From contig CANNGL010000003.1 in the NCBI GenBank assembly GCA_947504205.1, positions 682,001 to 746,000 of the forward strand: 64,000 bases of DNA, written 5' to 3'. The notes below the pieces were generated by a model, which ran no database searches, was not told the origin of the DNA, and saw only the letters and a list, made by a program, of their open reading frames with translations. The position numbers were made by a program, and so were the translations under genes. This DNA is from an uncultured Litoreibacter sp. GTDB lineage: Bacteria > Pseudomonadota > Alphaproteobacteria > Rhodobacterales > Rhodobacteraceae. This document shows positions 18,000 to 28,162 of the stretch, one piece after another (the first letter of the stretch is position 1; the number at the start of each line of letters is the position of its first letter).

Positions 18000-19019
18000 A
18001 TGAAAAAACTTATCGCAAGTACCGCGCTGGCTCTCGTCGCGATGGCGAGCACTGCGGCTGCTGATGGCCACGCTGTCTCGGCTTGTTTGATCACCAAAAC
18101 TGATACGAACCCGTTTTTTGTGAAGATGCGCGAAGGTGCTCTGGCCAAGGCTGAAGAGCTTGGCGTGACGCTCAATACCTATGCAGGCAAGGTGGACGGC
18201 GATCACGAAACCCAGGTTGCGGCCATCGAAACCTGCATCGCCAATGGGGCGAAAGGTATTTTGCTGACGGCGTCAGATACGGCCTCGATTGTACCGGTGG
18301 TGCAGCAAGCCCGTGACGCAGGCCTTTTGGTTATCGCTCTGGATACACCACTTGAGCCCCTTGATGCCGCTGACATGACTTTTGCGACCGACAACTTTTT
18401 GGCGGGTAAGCTGATTGGCCAATGGGCCCGCGCAGCGCTGGGCGATGAGGCAGAAAATGCTCGCATCGCGACGCTTGACCTGAACGTGAGCCAGCCAACC
18501 GTTGACGTTCTGCGCAACCAGGGCTTCCTGGAAGGCTTTGGCATTGATCTGGCAGACCCTAACGTCATTGGCGATGAAAGCGATCCACGCATTGTCGGCA
18601 GTGACGTCACCGATGGGAACGAGGAAGGCGGCCGTCGTGCGATGGAAAACCTGCTCGCCAAGGATCCAACTATCAACGTGGTTCACACCATCAACGAGCC
18701 TGCTGCCGCCGGTGCCTATGAGGCGCTCAAAGCCATCGGTCGTGAGAATGATGTGCTGATCGTATCTGTTGATGGTGGCTGCCCCGGCATCGCCAATGTG
18801 AAAGACGGCGTGATCGGTGCTACATCTCAGCAATACCCGCTGTTGATGGCGTCCCTCGGCATCGAGGCTATCGCAGCCTGGGCCAAAGATGGCACCAAAC
18901 CGGCGGCGTCAGAAGGTAAGGACTTCTTTGACACAGGCGTATCTCTGGTCACGGACCAAGCCGTTGATGGCGTCGAGTCGATCGATACCACCAAGGGCAC
19001 CGAGCTTTGCTGGGGTTGA
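18000..19019 (+). CDS. frcB: sugar ABC transporter substrate-binding protein
   Basis: Periplasmic receptor of 339 residues for a monosaccharide (fructose/ribose type, CUT2 class). The start at 18000 is preceded by GGGAGGAAATC and gives the signal peptide [20 protein letters not shown]; the track start at 17913 lies upstream of any signal. Features of the type I periplasmic-binding fold are visible: [19 protein letters not shown], the [14 protein letters not shown] loop and [11 protein letters not shown]. Gene order frcR-frcB-frcC-frcA-frcK supports fructose, but the exact sugar cannot be read from sequence alone. Confidence 0.9.
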   Translation: MKKLIASTALALVAMASTAAADGHAVSACLITKTDTNPFFVKMREGALAKAEELGVTLNTYAGKVDGDHETQVAAIETCIANGAKGILLTASDTASIVPVVQQARDAGLLVIALDTPLEPLDAADMTFATDNFLAGKLIGQWARAALGDEAENARIATLDLNVSQPTVDVLRNQGFLEGFGIDLADPNVIGDESDPRIVGSDVTDGNEEGGRRAMENLLAKDPTINVVHTINEPAAAGAYEALKAIGRENDVLIVSVDGGCPGIANVKDGVIGATSQQYPLLMASLGIEAIAAWAKDGTKPAASEGKDFFDTGVSLVTDQAVDGVESIDTTKGTELCWG

Positions 19020-19053
19020 TTTGAACCAGTGCGCAACGCACAGTAATTGAAGG

Positions 19054-19078
19054 GGGCGGGCGTCGGCCCGCCCTTTTT
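19054..19078 (+). terminator. intrinsic terminator/attenuator between frcB and frcC
   Basis: An eight-base-pair GC stem (GGGCGGGC with GCCCGCCC), a gtcg loop and five T residues lie 35 bases after frcB and 46 bases before frcC. Such a partial terminator commonly makes the receptor transcript more abundant than the permease and ATPase transcripts. Confidence 0.85.
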
Positions 19079-19123
19079 CTACCCTCAGTCCCGTAAGCTG
19101 AGGGAGACCACGGGAAGAAGCAC

Positions 19124-20185
19124 ATGTCCAAAGACTACGATGCCGCCGTCGCCGAGGCTGACACGTCTGTCGCGCAATTTGATGACCATAACAAAGGTCT
19201 GCTCGGCAAGTTCCATCACGCGCTGCATACAACACCTGCTCTGGTTCCGTTGATTGTTCTGGTGGCCTCCATCGCAGTGTTCGGGATGCTTCTCGGGTCC
19301 AAGTTTTTCTCGCCCTTTGCACTTACACTGATCCTGCAACAGGTTCAGATTGTCGGAGTGCTGGCCGCCGCGCAAAGTCTCATCATCCTGACAGCAGGTA
19401 TTGATCTCAGCGTCGGCGCAATTGCTGTGCTCAGCTCGGTGATTATGGGGCAGGCAACATTTCGGTACGGATTGCCTGTTCAGCTTTCCATTCCGCTGGG
19501 CCTGTTGGCAGGCACACTGATCGGCGCCTGCAGCGGTTGGCTGGTCGCTCGGATCAAACTGCCGCCGTTTATCGTCACGTTGGGGATGTGGCAGATCGTG
19601 CTGGCGGCGAACTATATCTTCTCTGCCAATGAGACGATCCGCAGTCAGGATATCGCGGCTGAAGCACCTTTGCTGCAGTTCTTCGGGACGCAGATCAAGA
19701 TCGCCGGGGCAACCTTCACCTATGGCGTGATCTTCATGATCTTGCTGGTTTTGGTGCTGGCCTATGTGCTTAGGCACACGGCGTGGGGACGGCATGTCTA
19801 CGCGATTGGTGATGACCCCGAAGCCGCGCAGTTGGCGGGTGTCAATGTCGGACGCACTCTTATTCAGGTCTACGCGCTTGTTGGGCTGATCTGCGCCTTT
19901 GCGGCGTGGGTGATGATCGGGCGGTTTGGTTCCGTATCACCCTCTGCTACGACGGGTGTGATTGGCAATATTCAAGCCATCACCGCCGTGGTGATCGGGG
20001 GCATTTCACTATTTGGTGGGCGCGGCTCAATCATGGGGGCGCTGTTCGGCGCCTTGATCGTGGGCGTTTTCGAACTTGGCTTGCGCATGTATGGCGCAGA
20101 TCCCCAGTGGACCTTCATGTTCATCGGCGTGTTGATCATCGCAGCGACAACTGTCGATCAATGGATCAGAAAGGTGGCGGCATAA
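19124..20185 (+). CDS. frcC: sugar ABC transporter permease
   Basis: Inner-membrane permease of the RbsC/FrcC (CUT2) family, 353 residues with about ten helices. The family segment LIILTAGIDLSVGAIAVLSS and the EAA-like loop GDDPEAAQLAGVNVGRT are present. A hydrophilic N-terminal extension of about 30 residues precedes the first helix. Its stop overlaps the frcA start (TAATG). Confidence 0.93.
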   Translation: MSKDYDAAVAEADTSVAQFDDHNKGLLGKFHHALHTTPALVPLIVLVASIAVFGMLLGSKFFSPFALTLILQQVQIVGVLAAAQSLIILTAGIDLSVGAIAVLSSVIMGQATFRYGLPVQLSIPLGLLAGTLIGACSGWLVARIKLPPFIVTLGMWQIVLAANYIFSANETIRSQDIAAEAPLLQFFGTQIKIAGATFTYGVIFMILLVLVLAYVLRHTAWGRHVYAIGDDPEAAQLAGVNVGRTLIQVYALVGLICAFAAWVMIGRFGSVSPSATTGVIGNIQAITAVVIGGISLFGGRGSIMGALFGALIVGVFELGLRMYGADPQWTFMFIGVLIIAATTVDQWIRKVAA

Positions 20186-20955
20186 TGGAACCTATTCTGA
20201 AAGCCACCGGCCTGACCAAACGCTTTGGACGCGTCACCGCCTTGGACAATTGCGACTTTGAACTGATGCCGGGAGAAATCCTCGCTGTGATTGGCGATAA
20301 CGGTGCGGGTAAAAGTACGTTGATCAAAGCTATCTCGGGCGCGGTTATTCCAGACGCTGGAACCGTCACGCTCGAAGGCAAGGAGATACGGTTTACTTCT
20401 CCTATGGAAGCGCGCGATGCTGGTATCGAGACCGTATATCAAACACTGGCGATGTCTCCGGCACTTTCGATTACGGACAATATGTTCATGGGGCGTGAGA
20501 TTCGAAAATCCGGGTTGCGCGGCAGCCTGCTGCGTCAACTGGATCGCAAAAAGATGGAAGATATCGCGCGTGCGAAGCTTTCCGATCTGGGCCTGATGAC
20601 GATCCAGAACATCAATCAGGCCGTCGAAACACTGTCGGGTGGGCAGCGCCAAGGGGTCGCTGTGGCCCGTGCTGCGGCCTTCGGATCGAAAGTCATTATT
20701 CTTGATGAACCCACGGCTGCACTGGGCGTGAAAGAAAGCCGTCGGGTTTTGGAGCTGATTCTTGACGTCAAAAGTCGCGGAATTCCGATTATCCTGATCA
20801 GTCACAACATGCCGCATGTGTTCGAGGTTGCTGACCGTATTCACGTGCACCGCTTGGGCAAGCGTCTGTGTGTTATCGATCCGAAAGACCACACGATGTC
20901 TGACGCCGTCGCATTGATGACCGGCGCCAAGGACCCGAACGCGGCGGCTGCTTAG
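20185..20955 (+). CDS. frcA: sugar ABC transporter ATPase (single cassette)
   Basis: ATPase of the sugar importer, 256 residues with one nucleotide-binding domain, unlike the double cassette of RbsA. Walker A is GDNGAGKST, the signature LSGGQRQGVAVARAA and Walker B VIILDEPTAALG. The ATG at 20185 overlaps the frcC stop; the track's longer frame from 19906 runs inside frcC. Confidence 0.93.
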   Translation: MEPILKATGLTKRFGRVTALDNCDFELMPGEILAVIGDNGAGKSTLIKAISGAVIPDAGTVTLEGKEIRFTSPMEARDAGIETVYQTLAMSPALSITDNMFMGREIRKSGLRGSLLRQLDRKKMEDIARAKLSDLGLMTIQNINQAVETLSGGQRQGVAVARAAAFGSKVIILDEPTAALGVKESRRVLELILDVKSRGIPIILISHNMPHVFEVADRIHVHRLGKRLCVIDPKDHTMSDAVALMTGAKDPNAAAA

Positions 20956-20965
20956 GATCAGGCCA

Positions 20966-21577
20966 ATGACACTCGACGAGCTTGTCGTTGAAATCGAACG
21001 AACACCCTATTCCGGCCTGAGACGTGTTGTGGCGTTGGTGGGGTCCCCTGCTAGCGGTAAATCCAGCTTGGCGGATAAGCTGGTTACGAAAATTGACGCC
21101 AGTTGCGTTGTGCCCATGGATGGTTTCCATCTCGACAACGGGCTTTTGTTGCAGCGCGATCTGATCGAGCGCAAAGGCGCGCCGCAGACCTTCGATGTTG
21201 CCGGGTTTGTGCATATTGTGGGTCGGCTGAAGCAGGAGCGGGAGATCGTCTATCCCGTTTTTGACCGGACATTGGATAAAGCCATCGCGGGCGCAGGCTG
21301 TGTAGCCGAGGATATCAAGACCGTCATCGTCGAAGGGAATTATCTTCTTCTGGATCAACCGGGATGGCGTGAATTGAGCTCGATCTGGGATCTCTCCATC
21401 ACCTTGGCGGTTTCTCGAGATGTTTTGTGCGACAGGTTGATCCGTCGCTGGCTCGATCACGGGTTTTCAGAGGAAGATGCCCGAAAAAAGGCCGAAGGCA
21501 ACGATCTCAAAAACGCTGATCAGATCGAGCAAGGGTCATTGCCTGCCGATATCGTGCTGGAGGGCATTGCGATCTAA
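20966..21577 (+). CDS. frcK: FrcK-like P-loop kinase
   Basis: P-loop kinase of 203 residues related to the uridine kinase/phosphoribulokinase family. Walker A is [18 protein letters not shown] is the substrate-loop motif of this group, and a lid follows with RRWLDHGFSEEDA. In the rhizobial frc cluster the equivalent gene is called frcK and is thought to act on the imported sugar; substrate here is inferred from that context. It follows frcA by ten bases. Confidence 0.82.
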   Translation: MTLDELVVEIERTPYSGLRRVVALVGSPASGKSSLADKLVTKIDASCVVPMDGFHLDNGLLLQRDLIERKGAPQTFDVAGFVHIVGRLKQEREIVYPVFDRTLDKAIAGAGCVAEDIKTVIVEGNYLLLDQPGWRELSSIWDLSITLAVSRDVLCDRLIRRWLDHGFSEEDARKKAEGNDLKNADQIEQGSLPADIVLEGIAI

Positions 21578-21603
21578 GGCGTGTGGCATGCGACGCTGAC
21601 GTC

Positions 21604-22968
21604 TCAGTTTGCGAGGTGACCCCAAAGGTCGTATTCGCCAGCCTCATCAACAACAACCTCGACCAGATCGCCTACGGAAAGCTGCTCGAAGCCTTCATCG
21701 ATGAACAGGTTCCCGTCGATCTCGGGCGCATCGGCCATCGTCCGACATGTCGCGGCTTCCGCATCCAACTCGTCCACGAGCACGGACATGCGTTGCCCGA
21801 CCTTGGCCGCAAGTTTCGCCTCCGAGATGGCCTGAGCCTTTTCCATAAAGCGCTCCCAACGGTCCTGTTTGATCTCGGCGGGAACGTGATCCGGCAAGCT
21901 GTTTGATCGTGCACCATCCACGTTTTCGTATTGAAAACAGCCCACCCGGTCGAGTTGCGCTTCGTCCATCCAGTCAAGCAAGTGCTGAAACTCTGCGTCG
22001 GTCTCGCCGGGATATCCAACGATGAAAGTCGACCGCAAAGTGATGTCTGGGCAGTCGCTGCGCCACGCTGCGATTTCGTCCAGTGTCCGCGATGCGGCGG
22101 CCGGGCGGGCCATGCGCCGCAATGTGTCGGGGTGCGCGTGCTGAAAGGGAATATCCAGATAAGGCAGAATGCCGTTTGACGGATCCGCCATCAAAGGGAT
22201 CATCTCGCGGACATGGGGATAAGGGTAGACATAATGCAACCGCACCCAAGCGCCCAAACCGCCCAGATCGCGTGCGAGCGCCGTAATGGGCGCCTTTGTT
22301 TCGCGATCCTTCCAGTCGGTACCGTAGGCGGATGTATCTTGTGAGATAACCAGCAACTCTTTCACGCCGGCTTCGACAAGTTTTTCAGCTTCTCGCATGA
22401 CGGCCTTTTGCGGACGCGAGGTCAGGCGACCGCGCATATCAGGGATGATGCAGAACTTGCATTTGTGGTTACAGCCCTCGGAAATCTTGAGGTAGCTGTA
22501 ATGGCGAGGGGTCAGCTTAACGCCCGCAGCTGGCAAGAGGTCGATAAATGGATCGGGGGCAGGGGGCACGGCGGTATGGACGGCGTCCAGCACCTGCTCG
22601 TATTGGTGGGGACCCGTGACGGCCAGCACCGAGGGATGCGTCCCACGGATGTAGTCCTCTTCCGCACCCAGACAGCCCGTGACGATCACCCGCCCGTTTT
22701 CGGTCAACGCCTCACCAATCGCATCCAGACTCTCGGCCTTGGCACTATCGAGAAACCCACAGGTGTTCACGATCACCGCTTCTGCGCCAGCGTAATCAGG
22801 CGAGATCGCATAGCCCTCCGCTCTGAGCCGTGTCAGAATGCGCTCGCTATCGACCAATGCCTTGGGGCATCCCAGCGAAACCATCCCGATTTTCGGCTGG
22901 TTGCTGCGCAGTTCAGGCACCTGGGCATTGGCAAGATCAGGGCGGAGATCGGGTGGGTTCTGTGACAT
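21604..22968 (-). CDS. rimO: ribosomal protein S12 methylthiotransferase
   Basis: Radical-SAM enzyme that adds a methylthio group to Asp88 of ribosomal protein S12. The 454 residues show the three domains: UPF0004 with Cys residues in [27 protein letters not shown] and VTGCLGAEE; the radical-SAM motif [13 protein letters not shown]; and a C-terminal TRAM domain. Divergent from the AsmA-family gene. Confidence 0.96.
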   Translation of the reverse strand: MSQNPPDLRPDLANAQVPELRSNQPKIGMVSLGCPKALVDSERILTRLRAEGYAISPDYAGAEAVIVNTCGFLDSAKAESLDAIGEALTENGRVIVTGCLGAEEDYIRGTHPSVLAVTGPHQYEQVLDAVHTAVPPAPDPFIDLLPAAGVKLTPRHYSYLKISEGCNHKCKFCIIPDMRGRLTSRPQKAVMREAEKLVEAGVKELLVISQDTSAYGTDWKDRETKAPITALARDLGGLGAWVRLHYVYPYPHVREMIPLMADPSNGILPYLDIPFQHAHPDTLRRMARPAAASRTLDEIAAWRSDCPDITLRSTFIVGYPGETDAEFQHLLDWMDEAQLDRVGCFQYENVDGARSNSLPDHVPAEIKQDRWERFMEKAQAISEAKLAAKVGQRMSVLVDELDAEAATCRTMADAPEIDGNLFIDEGFEQLSVGDLVEVVVDEAGEYDLWGHLAN

Positions 22969-22975
22969 GGCGCTG

Positions 22976-23038
22976 ATCTAGGCTTTTTCGCCCGCAAACA
23001 AAAGCCTTGCTTGTGCGAACGCAGGCTGCGGCCTAGAT
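22976..23038. promoter_or_regulatory. divergent promoter pair of rimO and the AsmA gene
   Basis: The octamer GCCTAGAT occurs on both strands as an inverted pair (22976-22983 and 23031-23038). In each direction it could be the -10 element: on the plus strand TTGTGC lies 16 bases upstream of CTAGAT; on the minus strand the -35 match is poor. The symmetry suggests two facing transcription starts about 50 bases apart. Confidence 0.35.
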
Positions 23039-23066
23039 TCAAAAGAAAAAGAGCAGGAGGCGCTTG

Positions 23067-25070
23067 ATGCGCTGGATACTTCGAATTGCCCTGACTTTGC
23101 TCACGCTTCTGGTGGTTGCGGTGGCCGCGTTGTTTTTGATCCCAACGGATCGCATCGCCCGCATCGCCGAAGCTGAATTTGAGAAGACCACCGGGCGCCA
23201 GCTTTCCCTGTCAGGCGATGTACAGCCGCAAGTGTTCCCGCGTCTCGGCGTGGTGCTCAATGACGTGGCTATCGCAAACGCCCCTTGGGCCGATGGAGAA
23301 CCAATGCTGCAAGCCGAGCGGCTGGAAGTTGGTGTCACACTGTCTGCGCTTCTGGGTGGGGAGATCAATGTCGAGGCCTTCACAATCGATAGTCCGGTAA
23401 TTCGCCTGATCCGCAACAATGATGGTCAAACCAACTGGGACTTCATCGCCGAGATCGGTGGAGGCCCGGATGAGGCCAGCAGCGAGACCCCCAGCGTCTC
23501 CCTGCCAAAAGGAACGATCACCAACGCAGTCCTGTCTTATGTGGACAAACAAGCTGGTACCTCCGAAGCCTTAACCGAACTCGACGCTGATTTGGGTTTG
23601 CCCGATCTGCAAGGCGAGGCAACGTTTTCGATATCGGCCCGTCGTGCAGGGCAGCCTTTTGCGGTTTCGGGCGCGCTTGATGGCTTGCAACAATTTCTCG
23701 ACGGCGGGCAACGTACTGTCTCGGTCGCGTTTGAAACCGGGGGATCGACGGCCTCTTTTGACGGGCTCGCGCAATTGGAACCGTTGCAGGCCAAGGGTCG
23801 TGTGAACGCGGATATCGCAGATCAACCGGCAATATTCGCGCTGTTGGGCAGCACTCCGCCCCGCATTCCCGAAGGTATGGGGCAGCACACTCAACTCAAG
23901 GCCGATCTGACCTTCACCTCTGACAATCAGCTCTTTCTTCGGAACACGACGCTGCAATTGGATCAGAACGTCTTTAACGGCAATATCGACGTGGCGCTAC
24001 GGGACAAACCCGTGGTGACGGCAAGCTTGTCCGCAGATCGCATCGATTTCTCCGCGATGAGCACGGACACCTCCGATGGGGATGGCGCCGCGAACGCCGG
24101 TGCGGGAGGCTGGTCAGATGCCCGTATCGATGTCAGCGGTCTCTCCGCAGTTGATGGTGAGTTTTCATTGACGGCGAACGCGATCGATTTGGGGTCTTTG
24201 CAACTTGCCAAAACGGATCTGCGTGGCCGCCTGAACAATTCGCGCCTCGTGCTTGATCTCAGGGAGATCGGCGTCTTTGACGGGCGTGTTGCTGGCCAGT
24301 TTGTCGTCAATGGGCGCGGTGGCTTGTCCGTTCGTGGCGATTTGAATGCGGCCAATGTAGCGATGCAGCGCGTCCTGAATGATTTTGCGGGCTATGATCG
24401 GCTTGTTGCGGATGGGGCGATGTCCCTGCAGTTTCTGGGCGTCGGAGATACGATGGACGAGCTTATGAAAGGGCTCGAAGGCAGCGGGGCCATTGATGTC
24501 GGTGCCGGTGAAATTCTGGGCCTCGACATTGCGGGTATGATCAAAAACCTCGACACGTCCTTCCGCGGCGATGGTTCGAAGACCGTCTTCGATGATATCA
24601 CCGCAAGTTTTGCGATTACGGGTGGCGTCTTGCGCAACTCTGACCTCAACTTTGTAGCGCCTTTGTTGACGGCGACCGGTGAAGGGCAAGTTGACCTCGG
24701 TGGCCAGACCATCAACTACCGTCTCGATCCAACTGCATTGTCCAGCCAGCTGGAGAAAGGCATCCGCGTTCCCATCCTGATCGAAGGCCCATGGTCGAAC
24801 ATCAAGTTCCGTCCCGATCTCAAGGCATTGATCGATACAGAGCTTGAGGCGGAAAAAGAGAAACTCAAGCAGCAAGCGAAGGCGAAAGAGGATGAATTGC
24901 GCGCCAAGGCCCAAGCCAAAGAAGCAGAGCTGAAGGCCCAAGCCGCCGAGAAGCTGCAACAAGAGCTGGGCGTCACTCGCGAGGACGGACAAAGCGTTGA
25001 AGACGCCTTGAAGGACGGGCTGGAAAATAAGCTGAAAGAGGGGCTGGGGCGGCTGCTTGGTGGCAATTGA
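23067..25070 (+). CDS. AsmA family protein
   Basis: Protein of 667 residues with one N-terminal membrane anchor (ILRIALTLLTLLVVAVAALF) and a long periplasmic beta-rich AsmA domain. The start region matches the family: FEKTTGRQLSLSGDVQPQVF and LGVVLNDVAIANAPWA. The C-terminal DUF3971/AsmA-C portion includes DDITASFAITGGVLRNSDL. The last 80 residues are Lys/Glu/Ala-rich and probably a helical tail. AsmA-like proteins are linked to outer-membrane assembly and lipid transport between membranes. The ATG at 23067 follows AGGAGG by six bases; the track's TTG adds one residue. Confidence 0.9.
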   Translation: MRWILRIALTLLTLLVVAVAALFLIPTDRIARIAEAEFEKTTGRQLSLSGDVQPQVFPRLGVVLNDVAIANAPWADGEPMLQAERLEVGVTLSALLGGEINVEAFTIDSPVIRLIRNNDGQTNWDFIAEIGGGPDEASSETPSVSLPKGTITNAVLSYVDKQAGTSEALTELDADLGLPDLQGEATFSISARRAGQPFAVSGALDGLQQFLDGGQRTVSVAFETGGSTASFDGLAQLEPLQAKGRVNADIADQPAIFALLGSTPPRIPEGMGQHTQLKADLTFTSDNQLFLRNTTLQLDQNVFNGNIDVALRDKPVVTASLSADRIDFSAMSTDTSDGDGAANAGAGGWSDARIDVSGLSAVDGEFSLTANAIDLGSLQLAKTDLRGRLNNSRLVLDLREIGVFDGRVAGQFVVNGRGGLSVRGDLNAANVAMQRVLNDFAGYDRLVADGAMSLQFLGVGDTMDELMKGLEGSGAIDVGAGEILGLDIAGMIKNLDTSFRGDGSKTVFDDITASFAITGGVLRNSDLNFVAPLLTATGEGQVDLGGQTINYRLDPTALSSQLEKGIRVPILIEGPWSNIKFRPDLKALIDTELEAEKEKLKQQAKAKEDELRAKAQAKEAELKAQAAEKLQQELGVTREDGQSVEDALKDGLENKLKEGLGRLLGGN

Positions 25071-25186
25071 AGCTGGAAAATCGTTCTGAAAAGACCCCCT
25101 ATTTGCGGGGTGACAGGTGGAATTTCGATTGTTAGGCTCCGACCGTTAAAGCGCGGAAACACTGCGCTACGAAATGGGAGGACTTC

Positions 25187-26167
25187 ATGACAACACGTCT
25201 ATTCAAGGCGCTTCTTACGAGTGCCGTGGTGGCTGTTTCCGCCACTGGTGCAACAACCTTCGCCACATCTGCTGCGGAATGTATCGCTCCGGCAAACCCG
25301 GGCGGTGGTTGGGACTTCACCTGCCGCCAGATCGGCAAAATCCTGTTCGACATCGGCGCGGTCGATAAGCCCGTTCAAGTCACAAACATGCCCGGCGCTG
25401 GTGGTGGCCTGGCCTATAACACCGTTGTAAGCGAGCGCGGCTCCGATGAAGATCTGATCGTTGCTGCATCCTCTGCGACAACCACACGACTGGCGCAAAA
25501 TGCATATGCTGGCATGACCGCTGATCAGGTGCGCTTCGTGGGTGCAATCGGTGCCGACCCCGGCGTTATCGTCGTTGCTGCAGACAGCCCCCATCAGTCA
25601 CTTGGTGATCTTGTTGAGGCGATCAAAGCCGATCCCGGCTCGGTTGCCTTCGCTGGCGGTTCTGCCGTTGGTGGCTTTGACCATCTGAAGCCACTGATGA
25701 TCCTCAAAGAGGGCGGTTTCACCGACATCACCAAGGTGAAATATATTGGTGTCGATGGCGGCGCGGATGCGATCACACAAACCGTTGGTGGCTTCACGCA
25801 GGCGATGACAGGCGACATGTCCGAAGTCGTGTCGTTCCTTGCCAATGGCGACATTCGCGTGATTGCCGTGCTGACGGATGAGCGCGTGCCGGGCTTTGAC
25901 GATATCCCGACTGCGAAAGAGCAGGGCTATGATGTCGTCGCGGTGAACTGGCGCGGTCTGTATGTGCCAAAAGGCATCTCAGACGCCAAGTTTGACGAAT
26001 GGGCCGGAAAGCTTCAGCAAGTTGCTGATAGCGCTGAATGGGCTCAGGCGATGAAAGACAACGGTCTTGCTCCATTCACCAAGGTTGGCGGAGACTTCCA
26101 GTCTTACGTCGATGGTCTGGTAACCGAGATCAACGCCATGTCCAAAGAGCTGGGGGTTCTCCAGTAA
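25187..26167 (+). CDS. tctC: tripartite tricarboxylate transporter substrate-binding protein
   Basis: Periplasmic receptor of a tripartite tricarboxylate transporter (TTT), 326 residues, with a signal peptide over the first 28 residues. Family motifs include ECIAPANPGGGWDFTCRQIG, NMPGAGGGLAYNTV and the phosphate-like-loop segment FAGGSAVGGFDHL. GGGAGG precedes the ATG. The substrate is an organic acid that cannot be named from sequence; the downstream AtuA/DUF4387 genes suggest uptake for degradation. Confidence 0.92.
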   Translation: MTTRLFKALLTSAVVAVSATGATTFATSAAECIAPANPGGGWDFTCRQIGKILFDIGAVDKPVQVTNMPGAGGGLAYNTVVSERGSDEDLIVAASSATTTRLAQNAYAGMTADQVRFVGAIGADPGVIVVAADSPHQSLGDLVEAIKADPGSVAFAGGSAVGGFDHLKPLMILKEGGFTDITKVKYIGVDGGADAITQTVGGFTQAMTGDMSEVVSFLANGDIRVIAVLTDERVPGFDDIPTAKEQGYDVVAVNWRGLYVPKGISDAKFDEWAGKLQQVADSAEWAQAMKDNGLAPFTKVGGDFQSYVDGLVTEINAMSKELGVLQ

Positions 26168-26655
26168 TGGCATCAGACCGTATTTTCGGTCTGATCACTT
26201 TGATTACGGCGGTCGCATATATTGCGGCCGCCACTCAAATTCAGACGAACTTTTTCTCCGGGGAATTTCTGCCCAAACTGTTCCCGCTCCTGATCGGTGG
26301 CGTCGCGGCTCTGTGCTCGCTGACAATCCTGTTCAAACCGGACCCCGATCCAGACTGGCCCATCGGCCACACGTGGCTGGCCATGGCGATCGCCGTTCTG
26401 GTTCTTGCGATCTACGCCGTGCTTCTGACGCCCATGGGTTTTCTCATTCCGACGGCATTCGCTGCAGGTATCCTGAGCTATCAGATTTCGCCCCGCGCCA
26501 TACCTGCGATCCTGTCAGGTATTGGTCTATCGCTTGGGTTGTTCGTCTTGTTCAAATACGCACTTGGTCTGGGCAATATCGTGGCCTACCGAATTCCGAC
26601 GGCAGCAAAGCTCTGGGATGCGTTGACCATTCTTATTCCGTTTGTGGGGCATTGA
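26167..26655 (+). CDS. tctB: tripartite tricarboxylate transporter TctB family subunit
   Basis: Small membrane subunit of the TTT importer, 162 residues with four hydrophobic helices and the motif FFSGEFLPKLFPLLIGGVA typical of TctB. The ATG at 26167 overlaps the tctC stop (TAATG); the track's longer frame from 26038 lies inside tctC. Confidence 0.9.
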   Translation: MASDRIFGLITLITAVAYIAAATQIQTNFFSGEFLPKLFPLLIGGVAALCSLTILFKPDPDPDWPIGHTWLAMAIAVLVLAIYAVLLTPMGFLIPTAFAAGILSYQISPRAIPAILSGIGLSLGLFVLFKYALGLGNIVAYRIPTAAKLWDALTILIPFVGH

Positions 26656-26656
26656 T

Positions 26657-28162
26657 ATGGATATTCTCGCAAACCTTGCTCTTGGCTTCGGCGTAGCGCT
26701 TTCGCCCTATACCTTGTTCTTAGCGATTTGCGGTTGTTTTCTGGGCACAATAATCGGCGCGTTGCCGGGGCTTGGTCCGTCAAACGGCGTCGCAATTCTG
26801 ATCCCGATCACCTTCACACTCGGCCTTGATGCGACATCGGCCTTGGTGCTGATGACAAGCGTTTACTATGGCGCGATGTATGGGGGACGGATCAGTTCGA
26901 TCCTGCTCAACATCCCCGGTGACGAGCCTGCGCTGATGACAACACTTGATGGCTATCCAATGGCCAAGCAAGGCCGCGCGGGCGACGCGCTCGTTCTGTC
27001 AGGTGTTGCGTCTTTCGTGGGCGCTTTTCTTGCAACCGTCGGTCTGATGCTGCTGGCTCCGACCCTGGCGCGCGTAGCATTCTTCTTCGGCCCGGCGGAG
27101 TATTTCGCACTCTATCTTCTGGCGTTCTGTACACTGGGCGGCATGGCTTCGAACAATCAGGCCAAAGCAGCGCTTGCGGCCTGCATTGGTCTTGGCATCG
27201 CGATGATCGGCGTTGATTCATCATCCGGCCTGCCTCGCCTGACCGGGGGCAATCTGCACCTTTACGACGGGATAGACTTCCTTGTTGCGATTGTGGGGCT
27301 GTTTGCCATCGCTGAAGTCTTCTTCTTCATCGAGAGCCACGGGAAAGGCTCGTCCATTGGTGTGAAACTCGACAAAGTTCGCATTCCTTGGAAGGACATC
27401 GTTTCGACCAAATGGACCATGCTGCGCGCCTCTGGCGTCGGCTTCGTTGCTGGTATCCTGCCCGGTGCCGGGGCCTCACTTGGATCATTTCTTGCCTATA
27501 TGTCCGAAAAGTCATTCGCGGGTGAGAAAGGCGGCTTTGGCACTGGTGTTCCCAAAGGCGTCGCCGCACCCGAGGCCGGCAATAATGCAGCCGCTGGCGG
27601 CGCGCTCGTGCCGATGCTGACACTTGGCGTGCCCGGATCAGGTACGACGGCGGTTTTGCTGGCCCTGCTGATGACACTGAACATCACGCCAGGGCCTACG
27701 CTCTTTACCGAGCGGCCCGAGGTCGTCTGGGGCCTGATCGCATCACTTCTCATCGCGAATGTCGTTCTGCTGCTGATGAACGTGCCGATGGTGAAAATCT
27801 TTGTCAAAGTGCTGATGGTTCCCGCTTGGATTTTGCTGCCGGGTGTCACGATGATCTCATTTGTCGGTATCTATTCCCTGTCGGGCAGCTATTTTGATCT
27901 TCTTCTCATGGTCGCTTTCGGCATCCTTGGCTATTTCCTGCGTAAGCTCGATGTGCCAACAGTGCCGGTTATTCTGGGTATCTTGCTTGGGGGTAATATG
28001 GAGGATGCGCTGCGCCGTGCCATGACCCTGTCAGATGGTGATGTGACCTATCTGTTCTCTAGCCCAATTGCCGTTGGCCTTTGGATTGCCGCCATTGCGG
28101 GTTTTGTGGCGCCGATGTTCTTGCGCGGCGTTCTGAAAAAACCACCGGCAGTGACAGACTGA
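26657..28162 (+). CDS. tctA: tripartite tricarboxylate transporter permease
   Basis: Large TTT permease, 501 residues and about eleven helices. The two glycine-rich family motifs are present: GALPGLGPSNGVAILIPITF near the N-terminus and GILPGAGASLGSFLAYMSEK in the second half. Start ATG at 26657 is one base after the tctB stop. Its stop overlaps the AtuA-family start (TGATG). Confidence 0.94.
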   Translation: MDILANLALGFGVALSPYTLFLAICGCFLGTIIGALPGLGPSNGVAILIPITFTLGLDATSALVLMTSVYYGAMYGGRISSILLNIPGDEPALMTTLDGYPMAKQGRAGDALVLSGVASFVGAFLATVGLMLLAPTLARVAFFFGPAEYFALYLLAFCTLGGMASNNQAKAALAACIGLGIAMIGVDSSSGLPRLTGGNLHLYDGIDFLVAIVGLFAIAEVFFFIESHGKGSSIGVKLDKVRIPWKDIVSTKWTMLRASGVGFVAGILPGAGASLGSFLAYMSEKSFAGEKGGFGTGVPKGVAAPEAGNNAAAGGALVPMLTLGVPGSGTTAVLLALLMTLNITPGPTLFTERPEVVWGLIASLLIANVVLLLMNVPMVKIFVKVLMVPAWILLPGVTMISFVGIYSLSGSYFDLLLMVAFGILGYFLRKLDVPTVPVILGILLGGNMEDALRRAMTLSDGDVTYLFSSPIAVGLWIAAIAGFVAPMFLRGVLKKPPAVTD

